From Globomyces pollinis-pini (Eukaryota > Chytridiomycota > Chytridiomycetes > Rhizophydiales > Globomycetaceae), in assembly GCA_025399215.1 (NCBI GenBank), contig MU621421.1, forward strand, positions 1-18,232: DNA of 18,232 bases. The letters run 5' to 3'. Under the pieces are notes generated by a model. The model did no database searches and was not told the DNA's origin. It worked only from the letters and a program-made list of their open reading frames with translations. The position numbers and the translations under genes are program-made. Below are positions 1 through 9,574 of the stretch, piece after piece; within the stretch, counting starts at the first letter, position 1, and every line of letters starts with the position of its first letter.

Positions 1-3000
1 GTATCATTAGTTTCATGGTTTTGCGGGAATGAATATCCACGTGCGACACGTTGATCGTGAGCTTGTTGGGCAATTTCTCTCAATTTTTGAGAACCACCTT
101 CACCAGTTTGATCGACCAAATTTCTAAATATACCATCTTCCTTTTCCAACAAGCGAATTGGTTCATCGAATTCTTTCAAACATCCAGCATCCATAACAAG
201 GACACGGTCAGATTCAATAATGGTATTAAGACGATGGGCAATGGTAAGTAAAGTCATTTCGGCAAAGTTGGTCTTTATAGCTTCTTGAATCATCAAATCA
301 GTTTGAGCGTCCAAAGAAGCGGTGGGCTTCATCCAGTACCAACACTTTAGCTTTGGAAAGAATGGCACGTGCAATACACAACAATTGACGTTGCCCTTGA
401 GATACCGATTTACCATTTTCGGTAACAGCTGTTTCAAGCTTCTTTGGAGCTTTTCTTAACTGTTCACCTAAGAAGACTGCATCAAGAGCCTTCCAGATTT
501 CTTCATCCGTACTCTTATTGAAAGGATCCAAGTTACTACGAATGGTACCAACAAACATAACAGGTTCTTGAGGAATGATGGCAACTTGATTACGAAGATC
601 ATGAAGACCAATTCCGGATACGTCCAATCCATCAATGGTGATTGTACCATTACATGGCTCGACAATACGTAGCAATGAAATCAACAACTAGAATATAAGT
701 ATACAAAATAATTTACAGTAGATTTTCCTGAACCTGTTCGACCGACTATACCGATCTTTTCTTGTGGATAGATAGTCAAGTTGATGTTCTTCAAAACAGA
801 GACTCCAAACTTTTGGTATTTAAGTTCAATTCCAGTGAATTTGATTAAACCTTGTTGTGGCCAGGATGGATCTGGTTTTTTATCTGGAATTTCAAATGGT
901 GCTTCAGGTTGAATCTTTCCATAATAAACTAATTGACCAACAGAAGACATTTGTGTCTCAACATCTCCCCATTGACGAACAGTCCATTGAACAAACACTA
1001 ACATTTGAAGAGCATTGGAAAGTGCAAGACCAGCAACAGAATCAATAGCAGGAACGTCTCTTTGGAAAATTAGCAACAAAGCAGTAAAGTAAATAACAAA
1101 AGATGATAAAACATCAAGGTATAATGCTTGAAAAGATTTAACTAAAATGTTAGAATTTGCATAATATTACCATTTTGCATAGCGAATAGTGCTTCATGAT
1201 TAGTATCAAGTTTTGCAAGATTAAGCGAATCAAAACGGTCTTCAACATGATAGGAACGAATAGACATCAACCCTTCCAAAGTTGCAGTTACGTGAGAGTA
1301 AATTGGCGGTTTGGTGACGGCTTCAAGATTTTTAGTAGTCATATCGGCAGGGTTACTAATCTTGATAATACCAACACCCAAGAAAATGATTACAATACAA
1401 GGGATAAAGTTCCAAGGGACAGTGACTACACACAACATAAACGCATAGAAACCTAATGGGAAATATTGAAGAGCTTGTAAACCGGCATCCAACATGGTAT
1501 CGTCAACATGCAGTTGATGTTTGGAGAAACAAGAAAGAATACGAGCAATTGGGGTGGTATCATAGAAAGACATTGGGGCATGGATGGCTGAATCGAATAA
1601 TTTGTCATGAAGTTCATTAGCTTTTCGACTGGTTACTCGAGTGAAAATATAACCACGGTAGAAAGCACCAATGGTGAAAACAGCTGTAAATGCACCATAA
1701 ACTCCAACATATGTGGCATCACTAAAGTTTCCGACTCTAGGAACCCAGAGACGAAGCCAAAAGTCACCTCCAATACGGACAGCATGGACAACTAAGAAAA
1801 ACAAAGCCATCACACATGTAACAACACTACCAGAACCAGATCGAGCATAGGCAACAAAATCTCCAAAACCAGCCGTTTTGGTAGATTCATCATCTTGCAC
1901 TAATTTACCACGCTTTTTGGCAGCTTCATCATCTTCAGCGTCTTTACTAGCAGCTAATAACTCTTTCACTTTGCTTTCAGGTAAATGTTGAGAGAGTTCA
2001 TTTCGAGCAATTATTTTAGCGATATCATGATCTTTTTCAGCACCATAAATACTAGTGTTATGTTGCAATTCAAGTAAGGAACGAATAGTGTTTTCATTGA
2101 TAGCTCTTGGACTCTTAGCGGAGAGTTGACCACGGGACATCACAGACAGGTTGTTCAATTCAATCATATCTTCAACTTTAATGGCAGGAATTTCAGAGTT
2201 TTTGAAGTCATTTTCTTCAGGGACTTCATCTTGGACTTCGTAATTAACATCCTCAGAAACATGAGTGTGTACAAGAGTAGAAAATTCGGAATTGTTTTCC
2301 ATCAAGTCATCGTAACTACCTTGTCCAACAATTTTTCCGTCTTCAACGAAGATAATGTGATCCATTTGGTTAAGATATTGTAATTGATTGATGGCGATAA
2401 TAACGGTCTTATCTTTCAAGTGCTTTTGGAAGCATTCTTCGAAAATATGACGTCCTACGTGTTGATCGACGGCAGAAAGAGGGTCGTCCAAGAGAACGAT
2501 ATCGGCATTATAATAAATGGATCGGGCCAATGATACACGTTGACGTTGGCCACCAGAAAGATTGGCACCACGTTCGGCGATTTCGGTTTGATCACCAGCA
2601 ACTAATAAGGTCAAATCTCTTTCCAATCCAGCCACACGGATAACTTCATTAAATCGAGCCTTATCCATAGGTTGTCCAAACAGAACGTTTTCACGCAAGG
2701 TCATATTTAATAACCAAGCTTCTTGAGACATGTATGCAGTTGATCCGTAAACCTTCACAGTATCACCACGAACATGACGAATTTGACCCAATAACGCAGC
2801 AAGAATGGATGATTTACCAGAACCGACATGACCAACAATAGCAACTTTTGATCCTCGCTTCACTTTGATTGAGATGTTAGAAATAGTAGGTTTGTCCGAA
2901 TCTTGACCGTCCCATTTGAAATCACAGTCGTACAATTCAACAGCTAGATCAGACCCAGCAGGAAGCGGACTTGGTTTCAATTCGATAACTTCTTCCAGAG

Positions 3001-4253
3001 CCATAAATTCGTCAACACGATCCATGGCAGCGATAGCACCGACGGTTGCTTTTACAGCCATAGGAAGCATAAAGAAAGGATAACGCAGAGTATTGAACAC
3101 GGAAAGGACAGAGAAAGTGACAGCAGCGGTTAATTTGTTTCCAAGAGCAACATACATTGATAATGAGGAAAGAGCAACCAGCACAGGAATGGCAAATACG
3201 ACAGTGTAGTTGATAACTTTGTTAATCAACCCAGAATAAATGTAACTCATTTCGTTAACACGAATAGCAGTAATTTTTGAAGCAAATGGCATTTCCCAGG
3301 CATAGAATTTGATGAGTTTGATGGCAGTCAATAATTCGGACATGACGTGAACTCTTTCGGTAGTTTCTTTGGCTTGATGACGACCAAGAGAATCTGTACG
3401 TTTACCTAAATACATTTGGATTGGAAGTAAAAGTAAAATCCAACCAACAGCAGGTAATGCAGATAGACGGATTTCATAGATGGATATAGCAAGAATGATG
3501 GCGACTTCGACAAACGCAGACCACAAAAAGTGGAAATTGACAACGGCTTCATTAATACGACCGACATCACCAGTTAAGATATTGATAACGGCACCAGCAC
3601 CTCCTTTGACTCGTGATAGTCTTAAGGATTTTCGATAAATGATACCCATTACAGCAGACTTTACTTTGACACCGACACGATTACATTCGGCATACTGTTG
3701 ATGAATGGCGATAGAGGAAAAGAGACCAGCAAGTAACAGAGCGATTGCATAATAATGACCGACTTCTTCAGGAAGATCTCTGCCATTAACAGATAAGAAT
3801 TGCAACATCATTTTCAATAAATACCAAGCTCCCGCCCAAGTGAAAAATGTCCAAGTTAACTTGTACCCGGCAATCATCATGTATTCACGACCAAAAGTTT
3901 TTTTGACAGCAGTCAACATGGAAGGTTGTCTGGGGTTAGATGAAATGTGTTACTTTGGATTGGCAGCACATTCAGCTTTCCAATTGGCTTCCAAGAGGTC
4001 AACATTGACCCTGGAAGTTTCTTGTTCACGAAGTTTGAGCTTTAACTTATGAATATCTTTTTGTCGACCGACTTTGATTATGGGGAACACCCAGATGAAA
4101 AACCTAAGAATGATTAGATGGAATTGAATACCAGTTTGATAGAAAGAAGCGAGACCAAAGGGATATTTTGTCATCGGGAGCAGACTTTGAAGACAGCACG
4201 AAAGTAGCTTGACTTTCGGCAGCGAGAGGAGTTTTTTCAGATTCTTTTGACAT
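1..4253 (-). CDS. ABCC/MRP-type ABC exporter, 3' end outside window, one-base frameshift in NBD2
   Basis: Full ABC exporter with the order TMD1-NBD1-TMD2-NBD2, about 1380 residues in the window; the C-terminus is cut by the window edge. Exons are 4253-4132, 4103-3954, 3929-1171, 1141-717 and 687-1, separated by introns of 28, 24, 29 and 29 nt. TMD1 spans about residues 105-370. NBD1 has Walker A GHVGSGKSS (~455), signature LSGGQRQ (~546) and Walker B LLDDPLSAVD (~564); Asp replaces the catalytic Glu, as is usual in ABCC NBD1. An acidic linker (~640-770) precedes TMD2 (~775-1080). NBD2 has GRTGSGKST (~1144-1152), signature VSQGQRQ (~1245) and VLVLDEA. Just after that Glu, one extra C in the CCC at 324-326 shifts the frame. 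The D-loop (ASLD) and H-loop (TIAHRL) continue intact in the next frame to the edge. There is no N-terminal TMD0, so this is a short MRP. The family exports conjugates and drugs from plasma or vacuolar membranes; the substrate cannot be read from sequence. Confidence 0.93.
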
Positions 4254-4740
4254 GATTGTTGATTAGGAATGATCAGGGTTAAATAGATACAGATGAGTGG
4301 ATGTCAAATTCTCCATGTCTAGTTTAAATACAAGAAAACTGACAAGCCTCGCAAGCCACAAGTAAGTTGAAGCCAAAGTAAAACCCCCATTGAATTGATA
4401 AAGGAAAGAGAGATACGTATGGGAAGTTAGGTGGAAAGTGGGTAGGGAATGGTATATTGAATGGCTGGGATGTAATTTGCAAGAAAGGAAAGCCAGATGG
4501 TATCGTGGATATCACCACTTGTGTACTGAAACTGCAATCATGATCCAATTCAACCAGGCGCGCAAGAGCCAATTTAAACCCCTATAAAGTGTTCAGTAAT
4601 GTCTTGTCCCAATCCTTACAACCCACTCCCTTCTTTTGGTGCATCTCCCGAACCGCCTTTCCTTAACTACCACTCCCAAATTTCCCGTTCCATTTTGCCC
4701 TTTTCTTAGTCATTTTTTCTCCCTTCGCCCATCTTTACCC
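4254..4740. promoter_or_regulatory. Divergent promoter region between the ABC exporter and TLC gene A
   Basis: This 487-bp gap lies between two genes transcribed away from each other. On the plus strand it holds three CCAAT boxes (4545-4549, 4569-4573, 4609-4613) and a TATA-like TATAAAG at 4583-4589, about 150 nt upstream of the ATG at 4741. From about 4620 to 4740 the plus strand is strongly pyrimidine-rich, as is common just upstream of fungal start codons. I see no further gene. Function is inferred from position and motifs only. Confidence 0.5.
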
Positions 4741-5704
4741 ATGGCTTTTCAATTGTTTCCAAGTTCCATTTATGACACATATCCGCTAAATTCTCTAAAA
4801 GCCCTGCCTGGCTACGCTGATTTGGTATCTTATCCCCCTCTCATTCAAAGATTGTTTATTCCGCTTGTTTCTTTCATGTTATCTTTCTAACTGGTGGTTT
4901 ACTCTCCCACTACCTCTCATCTCACTATCGTAACTTGTCTTCTCAAAAGAAAGGTGGTTGGTGTATTCACATCGTATCCTTCACCTTCTCTTGTTTTGCC
5001 ATTTATAACGGTTTGAAATTCACAGCAATACCTGGTTCGTTACTCTCTTCTCATTACTAGAGTTGATTGCTGATCCTCTCTTTGGAGTCACAGACTATAC
5101 AAAACAAATTTTGGCTATTTCAACTGGGTATTCTTCTTGTTGATTAATCAGCAGCTATTTCTTATGGGATACTTTAATCTCCATTACTTATGTATCTGAA
5201 AGTGGAGTAGCTATGGTTCTGCATGGTTTTTAGTCCAATGAATAACGTCATAGGTGCTTCATGTTTTACTGTCTTTTTCTTGACATTTGTAATCAGTCAT
5301 ATTGATCTTACATACTAGCAACCTTACACTCATTCTTTTGGAAAAACATTTTTACTATTCGAAGTCAGTACCATCTTTTTAAATATTCATTGGTTTTGTG
5401 ATAAAACTGGACGATCTGGATCTACACTACAATGGATTAATGGAATGTGTCTATTGGCATCCTTTTTATTTTTTAGATTAATATGGGGAACGTATTCGAT
5501 GATTGAATATATCAGTAACTAATTTTACAGTAACCATTAGTTATTGGATATATGGCAAGGGATCAAGTAGCATGGTTCATTTATCCATTATATGCACTTT
5601 GTGCATTAACACTTGGAGGACTTAATTTCTATTGGTATTCTATTATGATACGATCAGTTATGTCACGATTTCAAAACAAGGACACTCATAAAAAAGTTGA
5701 ATAA
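4741..5704 (+). CDS. TLC-domain multipass membrane protein, TLCD4/TMEM56-like (tandem copy A)
   Basis: 266-residue multipass protein in seven exons: 4741-4824, 4851-5034, 5061-5127, 5155-5225, 5254-5288, 5319-5514 and 5541-5704. Introns are 26, 26, 27, 28, 30 and 26 nt. The splice model was fixed by alignment with the downstream copy; every junction keeps frame and phase. Features shared with the TLC (TRAM-LAG1-CLN8) superfamily include FLWDT in the middle, a single His in a short helix (VLHG), and a motif STIFLNIHWFCDK followed by a helix with Asn-Gly. That matches the TLCD4/TMEM56 branch; the double-His Lag1 motif of ceramide synthases is absent, so catalysis is doubtful. The likely site is ER or other endomembranes with a role in lipid handling, inferred from the family. 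The last residues are basic (SRFQNKDTHKKVE). Upstream are CCAAT and TATA motifs, and AATAAA lies 55 nt after the stop. Confidence 0.85.
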
Positions 5705-5758
5705 TCATTTAGTATTTTAATAATACTTTCTAAATCAAAAACGTTTAATTATATTTTT

Positions 5759-5764
5759 AATAAA
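5759..5764 (+). terminator. Poly(A) signal AATAAA of TLC gene A
   Basis: A canonical AATAAA sits 55 nt past the stop codon at 5702-5704, followed by an A-run. Position and motif only. The rest of the 273-bp gap to copy B is AT-rich and shows nothing else. Confidence 0.55.
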
Positions 5765-5977
5765 AAAAACAAAGTACAAATTTAATGTATTGGTTTCTTT
5801 ATTGTTTATCCATTTTTGTAATTTATCCATGTCCAACTTACCACCCGTCACACTAAAAAGTAACACAAATTTTTTAACAAACTTGATCCACTAGGTTACC
5901 AACTTAAAACAATCATTGAAACAATTCATTACTGATTTTTTATTATTTTCCCACAATTCCAAGTTAAACTAAAAAAA

Positions 5978-6942
5978 ATGCAAATCATTCCAAATTCATT
6001 TTATGCTTCAACTCCAATCAGTTTCTTAAAAGTTCTACCAGAGTATGGTGATACTGTAATCATACAATATTTGATCAGTTAGATCTTATTTGCTACAGCT
6101 ACTTTTCATGCTATCTTTCTCTTTGGTGGGTTACTCTCTTCCATTTCACCTCATTATCAAAAATTACCTCCTAAAAAGAAAGTCGATTGGTGTATTCATC
6201 TAGTATCAATGGTATTTGCTTGTTTCGGAGTCTTGAATGGATTCAAAATCATTCAAATGCCTGGTAATTCTATTCACTGCATTGATTTTTAGAATTGATT
6301 TTGGATCCATTGTTTGCAACCAATGATCAATGCAAAAAAGTATTTGCTATTGCTACTGGGTAATTTTTTTGAATGTATTTATGGTAGATACTTTTTATGG
6401 GATACAATCATGTCCATATATTACGTTAATATCACTGGTCCAGCTTTCATTTTCCACGGTATGATGTAAATGTATCTCATTTCTTAGGTATAGCTTGTTT
6501 TTCTGTATACTTTTTAAGTTTTGTAAGTTTAAAAGTATTCATTATTAGCAACCCTACAACCATTATTTTGGAGGTTGTTTCCTATTATTTGAAACGAGTA
6601 CCATCTTTCTAAATATTCATTGGTTTTGTGATAAAATGGATATGTCTGGATCTAGATTACAATTCATCAATGGCTTATTTTTACTTGCAGCCTTCTTTTT
6701 CTGTAGATTGATCTGGGGAACTTATTCTATGCTATACTTTATCAGTAACTTTTATATAGTTGATCTTTTTTTTAGTTGTTGGATACGGTAGTCGAGATGC
6801 TGTACCATGGTTTGTATATCCTTTCTATTCTGTTGCTGCTATTGCTTTGGGAACGTTGAATTTCTATTGGTATTCGTTGATGATTAAATCGGTACGGTCT
6901 CGATTCAATTCTCAACCTGAAATTTCGAAAAAGAAAGTTTAA
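5978..6942 (+). CDS. TLC-domain multipass membrane protein, TLCD4/TMEM56-like (tandem copy B)
   Basis: 264-residue paralogue of the gene upstream. Exons are 5978-6055, 6083-6263, 6293-6359, 6388-6458, 6488-6522, 6549-6744 and 6776-6942; introns are 27, 29, 28, 29, 26 and 31 nt. All six introns occupy the same positions and phases as in copy A, and exons 3 to 6 have identical lengths in the two copies. Residues run in parallel with copy A throughout: start MQIIPNSFYASTP, FHAIFLFGGLLSS, KKKVDWCIHLVSM, YFLWDTIMSIYY, FIFHGIACFSVYFLSF, ETSTIFLNIHWFCDK, and a basic tail (SKKKV). About half of all residues appear identical by eye. The ATG lies in a favourable context after an A-run. Function is as for copy A: a polytopic endomembrane protein probably involved in lipid composition or sensing, not proven. 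Confidence 0.87.
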
Positions 6943-7125
6943 TATATTTTGATGTTATCTGAAATTGTTAATGGGCTTTTCATTGGCTGTTCATTCTTGA
7001 TGATGACATCTTCAAAAGCACGAGGAATCTGACACACTTGACACTTGCAAACTTGTGATGTCAAACAACATAAAAACTTCCATCAAACTATAAAATAAGA
7101 ACCAGATCAGTTTATCAAAAGAAAG

Positions 7126-7131
7126 TTTATT
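7126..7131 (-). terminator. Poly(A) signal AATAAA of the C2H2 factor gene
   Basis: AATAAA on the minus strand, about 45 nt beyond the stop codon at 7176-7178. It lies in the 233-bp convergent gap between this gene and TLC copy B, which contains no other recognisable feature. Confidence 0.5.
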
Positions 7132-7175
7132 TGTATAAGATATTACGACAGAATTGTAGTAAAGGCGCGGTGACG

Positions 7176-8320
7176 CTAAATACCAGAATGGTTGTAATCA
7201 CTAAAATTGGATACATAGCAAGCAGACGTTATTCTAGAGGTATGTCTCTTTAATGCATCCTAAAGATTAATCAATCGAATAAACTTACCATTCTGGAGAA
7301 TCGTTTTCCACATCTAGCACATCCAAATGGTTTCACGTCAGAATGTAAACTACGTTGATGTCGTTTCAAATCATGTGAACGTCTAAAGCTTGTTCCACAT
7401 TCTTGGCAATTGTAGTTGCGCTCGGTATGATGAATTCTGGAATGGGATTTTAAGTTTGTTTGTTTGGTAAAGGTTTTGGTGCATCCTGGGAATGTACATG
7501 CAAAGACAGGTTCTGGGACCCGTGTGACATTCCAATTGTCATTGCCCATATATGGATTGGTTGCCCAGTTAGATCCCATCGAGGATTCGGAACCAGAATG
7601 TCTGAATTCTTCATCGACTAGTCTTTGCAATGGGTTATGACGGCTTGGATAAGTTGCTGGGAATTGATGGGAAGAGTGAATGATAGGCGACCTTGTATCA
7701 TTATGGTTTGGAGACAATTGGTAAGGCATTGAATTGTTTTCCATATTCATCCAGTTATATTGTTGATCAAATGGGCTGTTTTGCTGTTCAAACATTGGAC
7801 TGGATTGGCCATCAAACATTGGACTAGTTAATTGGGTTTGAAACTGTAGGTCGCCATCAATATTTCCGTTTTCCTGGTATATTATAGTTGGTTCTTGGTA
7901 GTTTGTAGTTGCATAGTCGTTAGGATCCAAGATATTAAGTCCACCATGTTGATTAATATCAAAATTGCCCATATTCAGATTCTTTTCAGCCAACATATCG
8001 AATGAATGAGACCCAACAGAAGCAGCTGATTGAGGCATAGGAGAGAAATGAGAATTTAGAGCATCAGCGGGTGTTATTGGTGGAGACATTAGAGTTTGAA
8101 ACTCAGACATAGCCGATAAATTGAAATGAGGAGACATCATTTGACGTTGTAATGAATTATCATTAAATCGAGGGTTTACATCTTGATTGATATTTTTGGT
8201 AGATAATTTACTACCCGAGAGAGGTGAAATAGGAGCGTTTGGTAACTGTACATTTAAAGGACTTAAGAATTTTGATTGATTGTGATTATTTGACTCCCAA
8301 GTGATATCCTCGTTTTGCAT
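7176..8320 (-). CDS. C2H2 zinc-finger transcription factor
   Basis: 371-residue nuclear DNA-binding regulator. Exons are 8320-7289 and 7259-7176, joined across a 29-nt intron that falls inside the third finger. Residues 1 to about 265 are low-complexity, rich in Asn, Gln, Ser, Met and Pro, with recurring SPMF and NSP motifs, and probably act as an activation or interaction region. Three fingers follow. The first (~274-297) is C-x4-C-x12-H-x3-H (CTFPGC ... HSRIH). The second (~303-325) is C-x2-C-x12-H-x4-H with RRSHDLKRH. The third (~334-358) has C334, C337 and H350 (FSRMDALKRH) and a probable Cys358 as last ligand. The HDLKRH and MDALKRH helices resemble fungal Crz1-like and related C2H2 regulators, but the target genes cannot be inferred. 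The protein ends 13 residues after Cys358. Confidence 0.88.
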
Positions 8321-8909
8321 AATAAAGAAAAAAAGAGGACAAAGTTTAATGAAGAGTAGAGTAAAGAGTTAAGAATATAAATGAAATTCATTAATCAGGC
8401 TCATCCACGACAACAGACGAAACAAGTGACCCCCTGAACACAATCACAAATCCATGCATTAAGATGAGCCCCAATTACCCACAAATGACAAATGGCTTGC
8501 TGCTAAAAAAAGAAGCCAATCAATGTTTGTAACAAACCCTGAAAATGATGTCGTACAAACTATACAATCAATCAATACCTTGTTTTGGTCACAAACTTAT
8601 TCTCATTTACTATCTTTATTTTAACTAACTAGTCAATTCAATTCTAAAGTCCCGTTAGAAAAAAGCCTGTTTTTTGGAAGCCTACAGTGATGGGACGCCT
8701 TGAGACATACCATATGCGGTGATGGTGCCTTGCCGTTGTCTCTTACTTGCACTACTATTCATCATGGACCAACAACTCATCTATCATCAATAACGTTCCT
8801 TATTTGATTCGTTATTTATTCTACCGCTCATGATCCCACCATAACTTACGGCCTACTTCTCTTTAAGGTCTCGTCTCATTTCGTCTGGTTTATACATAAT
8901 GTTGATTTA
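8321..8909. promoter_or_regulatory. Upstream region of the C2H2 gene; no gene seen
   Basis: This 589-bp gap lies between the start of the C2H2 gene and the end of the Med11-like gene, both on the minus strand. Stops are frequent in all frames, and I could not build a gene even when allowing 25-nt introns. A CCCCT element, which resembles the fungal stress-response element, lies at 8431-8435. The stretch about 8680-8760 is less AT-rich than its surroundings but carries no recognisable feature. Confidence 0.35.
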
Positions 8910-8911
8910 TT
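8906..8911 (-). terminator. Poly(A) signal overlapping the stop codon of the Med11-like gene
   Basis: AATAAA on the minus strand at 8906-8911 shares two bases with the TAA stop at 8910-8912. If used, cleavage would leave a very short 3' UTR. Confidence 0.45.
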
Positions 8912-9340
8912 AATGGGATTGTAAAATACTTTGAATGAAGTCTATACTATGTGTCAATACTTCCAATTCCTTCTCATCTTTGGCGCTACTAATGGCATAC
9001 GGGAAACTACTGCTACTTTTATGCTGTAACAACCCTAAACTTTCAATCTTTTCCAATATAGTTTTAAAATCGTTTTGTATTTCCTATTGTTAATTGCTAG
9101 ACCATTACAATCAAATCTTGACCCAATTCAGTGAGTTTCTGATCAAACATATCCTTTGCTTGCTCCTCATCTTGTAATTGATCATCTCCTTCAGTCTGGT
9201 CTTGCAACGTCAACTGCAGACAGTTCATTGAGTCTGCAATAGTATCTAGCAACCCAACTAGTTTCTATCAATCAGCATTTGCGTTAAACCTTTTCAACTT
9301 GATGAATTTCCTCAATAAAATCATTCAAAGATGAATTCAT
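8910..9340 (-). CDS. Small coiled-coil protein, probable Mediator head subunit Med11
   Basis: 126-residue protein that open-frame scanning misses because its exons are short: 9340-9290 (17 codons), 9264-9109 (52 codons) and 9083-8910 (57 codons plus stop). The two introns are 25 nt each and phase 0. The first exon reads MNSSLNDFIEEIHQVEK and continues KLVGLLDTIADSMNCLQL; then come an acidic Gln/Glu/Asp segment, a second helix (MFDQKLTELGQDLIEIQNDF), a Ser-rich turn (KSSSSFPYAISS) and a last helix. The layout, and especially the opening helix with paired Glu and hydrophobic heptads, resembles yeast and human Med11, part of the Mediator head that links activators to RNA polymerase II. The coding call is firm: three frame-consistent exons with clean splice sites. 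The Med11 identity is moderate because the family diverges quickly. It is divergently paired with PCF11. Confidence 0.62.
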
Positions 9341-9574
9341 ATTGTTGTGGATTGATGGGGGTGGTGACAAAGTCAAGGATTTGTCATTTCATTTTCGTAA
9401 ATTTTCTTCCTTCAAACATAAAGCTTCCTTTTGGTCAAGAACATGTAAGAATACCAATTGAACTAGGGTCATCTTCATATTCATCTACTCCAACGCTTCG
9501 ACCAATTGTTTCTTACTTACATTCACTACAGATTTACCACAAAAAACATTTTAATATATATTAACATTTTTAGT
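9341..9574. promoter_or_regulatory. Shared divergent promoter region, Med11-like gene and PCF11
   Basis: These 234 bp separate the two divergent start codons and must hold both 5' UTRs and promoters. Near PCF11 the sequence is very AT-rich (about 9540-9570), which may place its transcription start. No specific factor site stands out. Confidence 0.4.

Larger units (their letters stand above)
4741..6942 (+). repeat. Tandem gene duplication of the TLC gene
   Basis: Two same-strand copies lie 273 bp apart with fully conserved exon-intron structure. DNA similarity is modest except in exon 6, where 5367-5406 and 6597-6636 match at 39 of 40 bases. Intron sequences have diverged almost completely, so the duplication is old or the introns evolve fast. 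Confidence 0.9.

Noticed and set aside
324..326. Programmed ribosomal frameshift in the ABC exporter
   Set aside because: No slippery heptamer or downstream structure is evident; a sequencing error or simple indel is more economical.
5515..5530. A 16-nt intron ending at ACAG in TLC copy A
   Set aside because: Only the 26-nt version ending at 5540 keeps the frame and aligns with copy B.
9331..9564. Plus-strand 77-codon open frame overlapping the Med11-like start
   Set aside because: It lies in the divergent promoter, has no recognisable motif, and runs into the AT-rich leader of PCF11.
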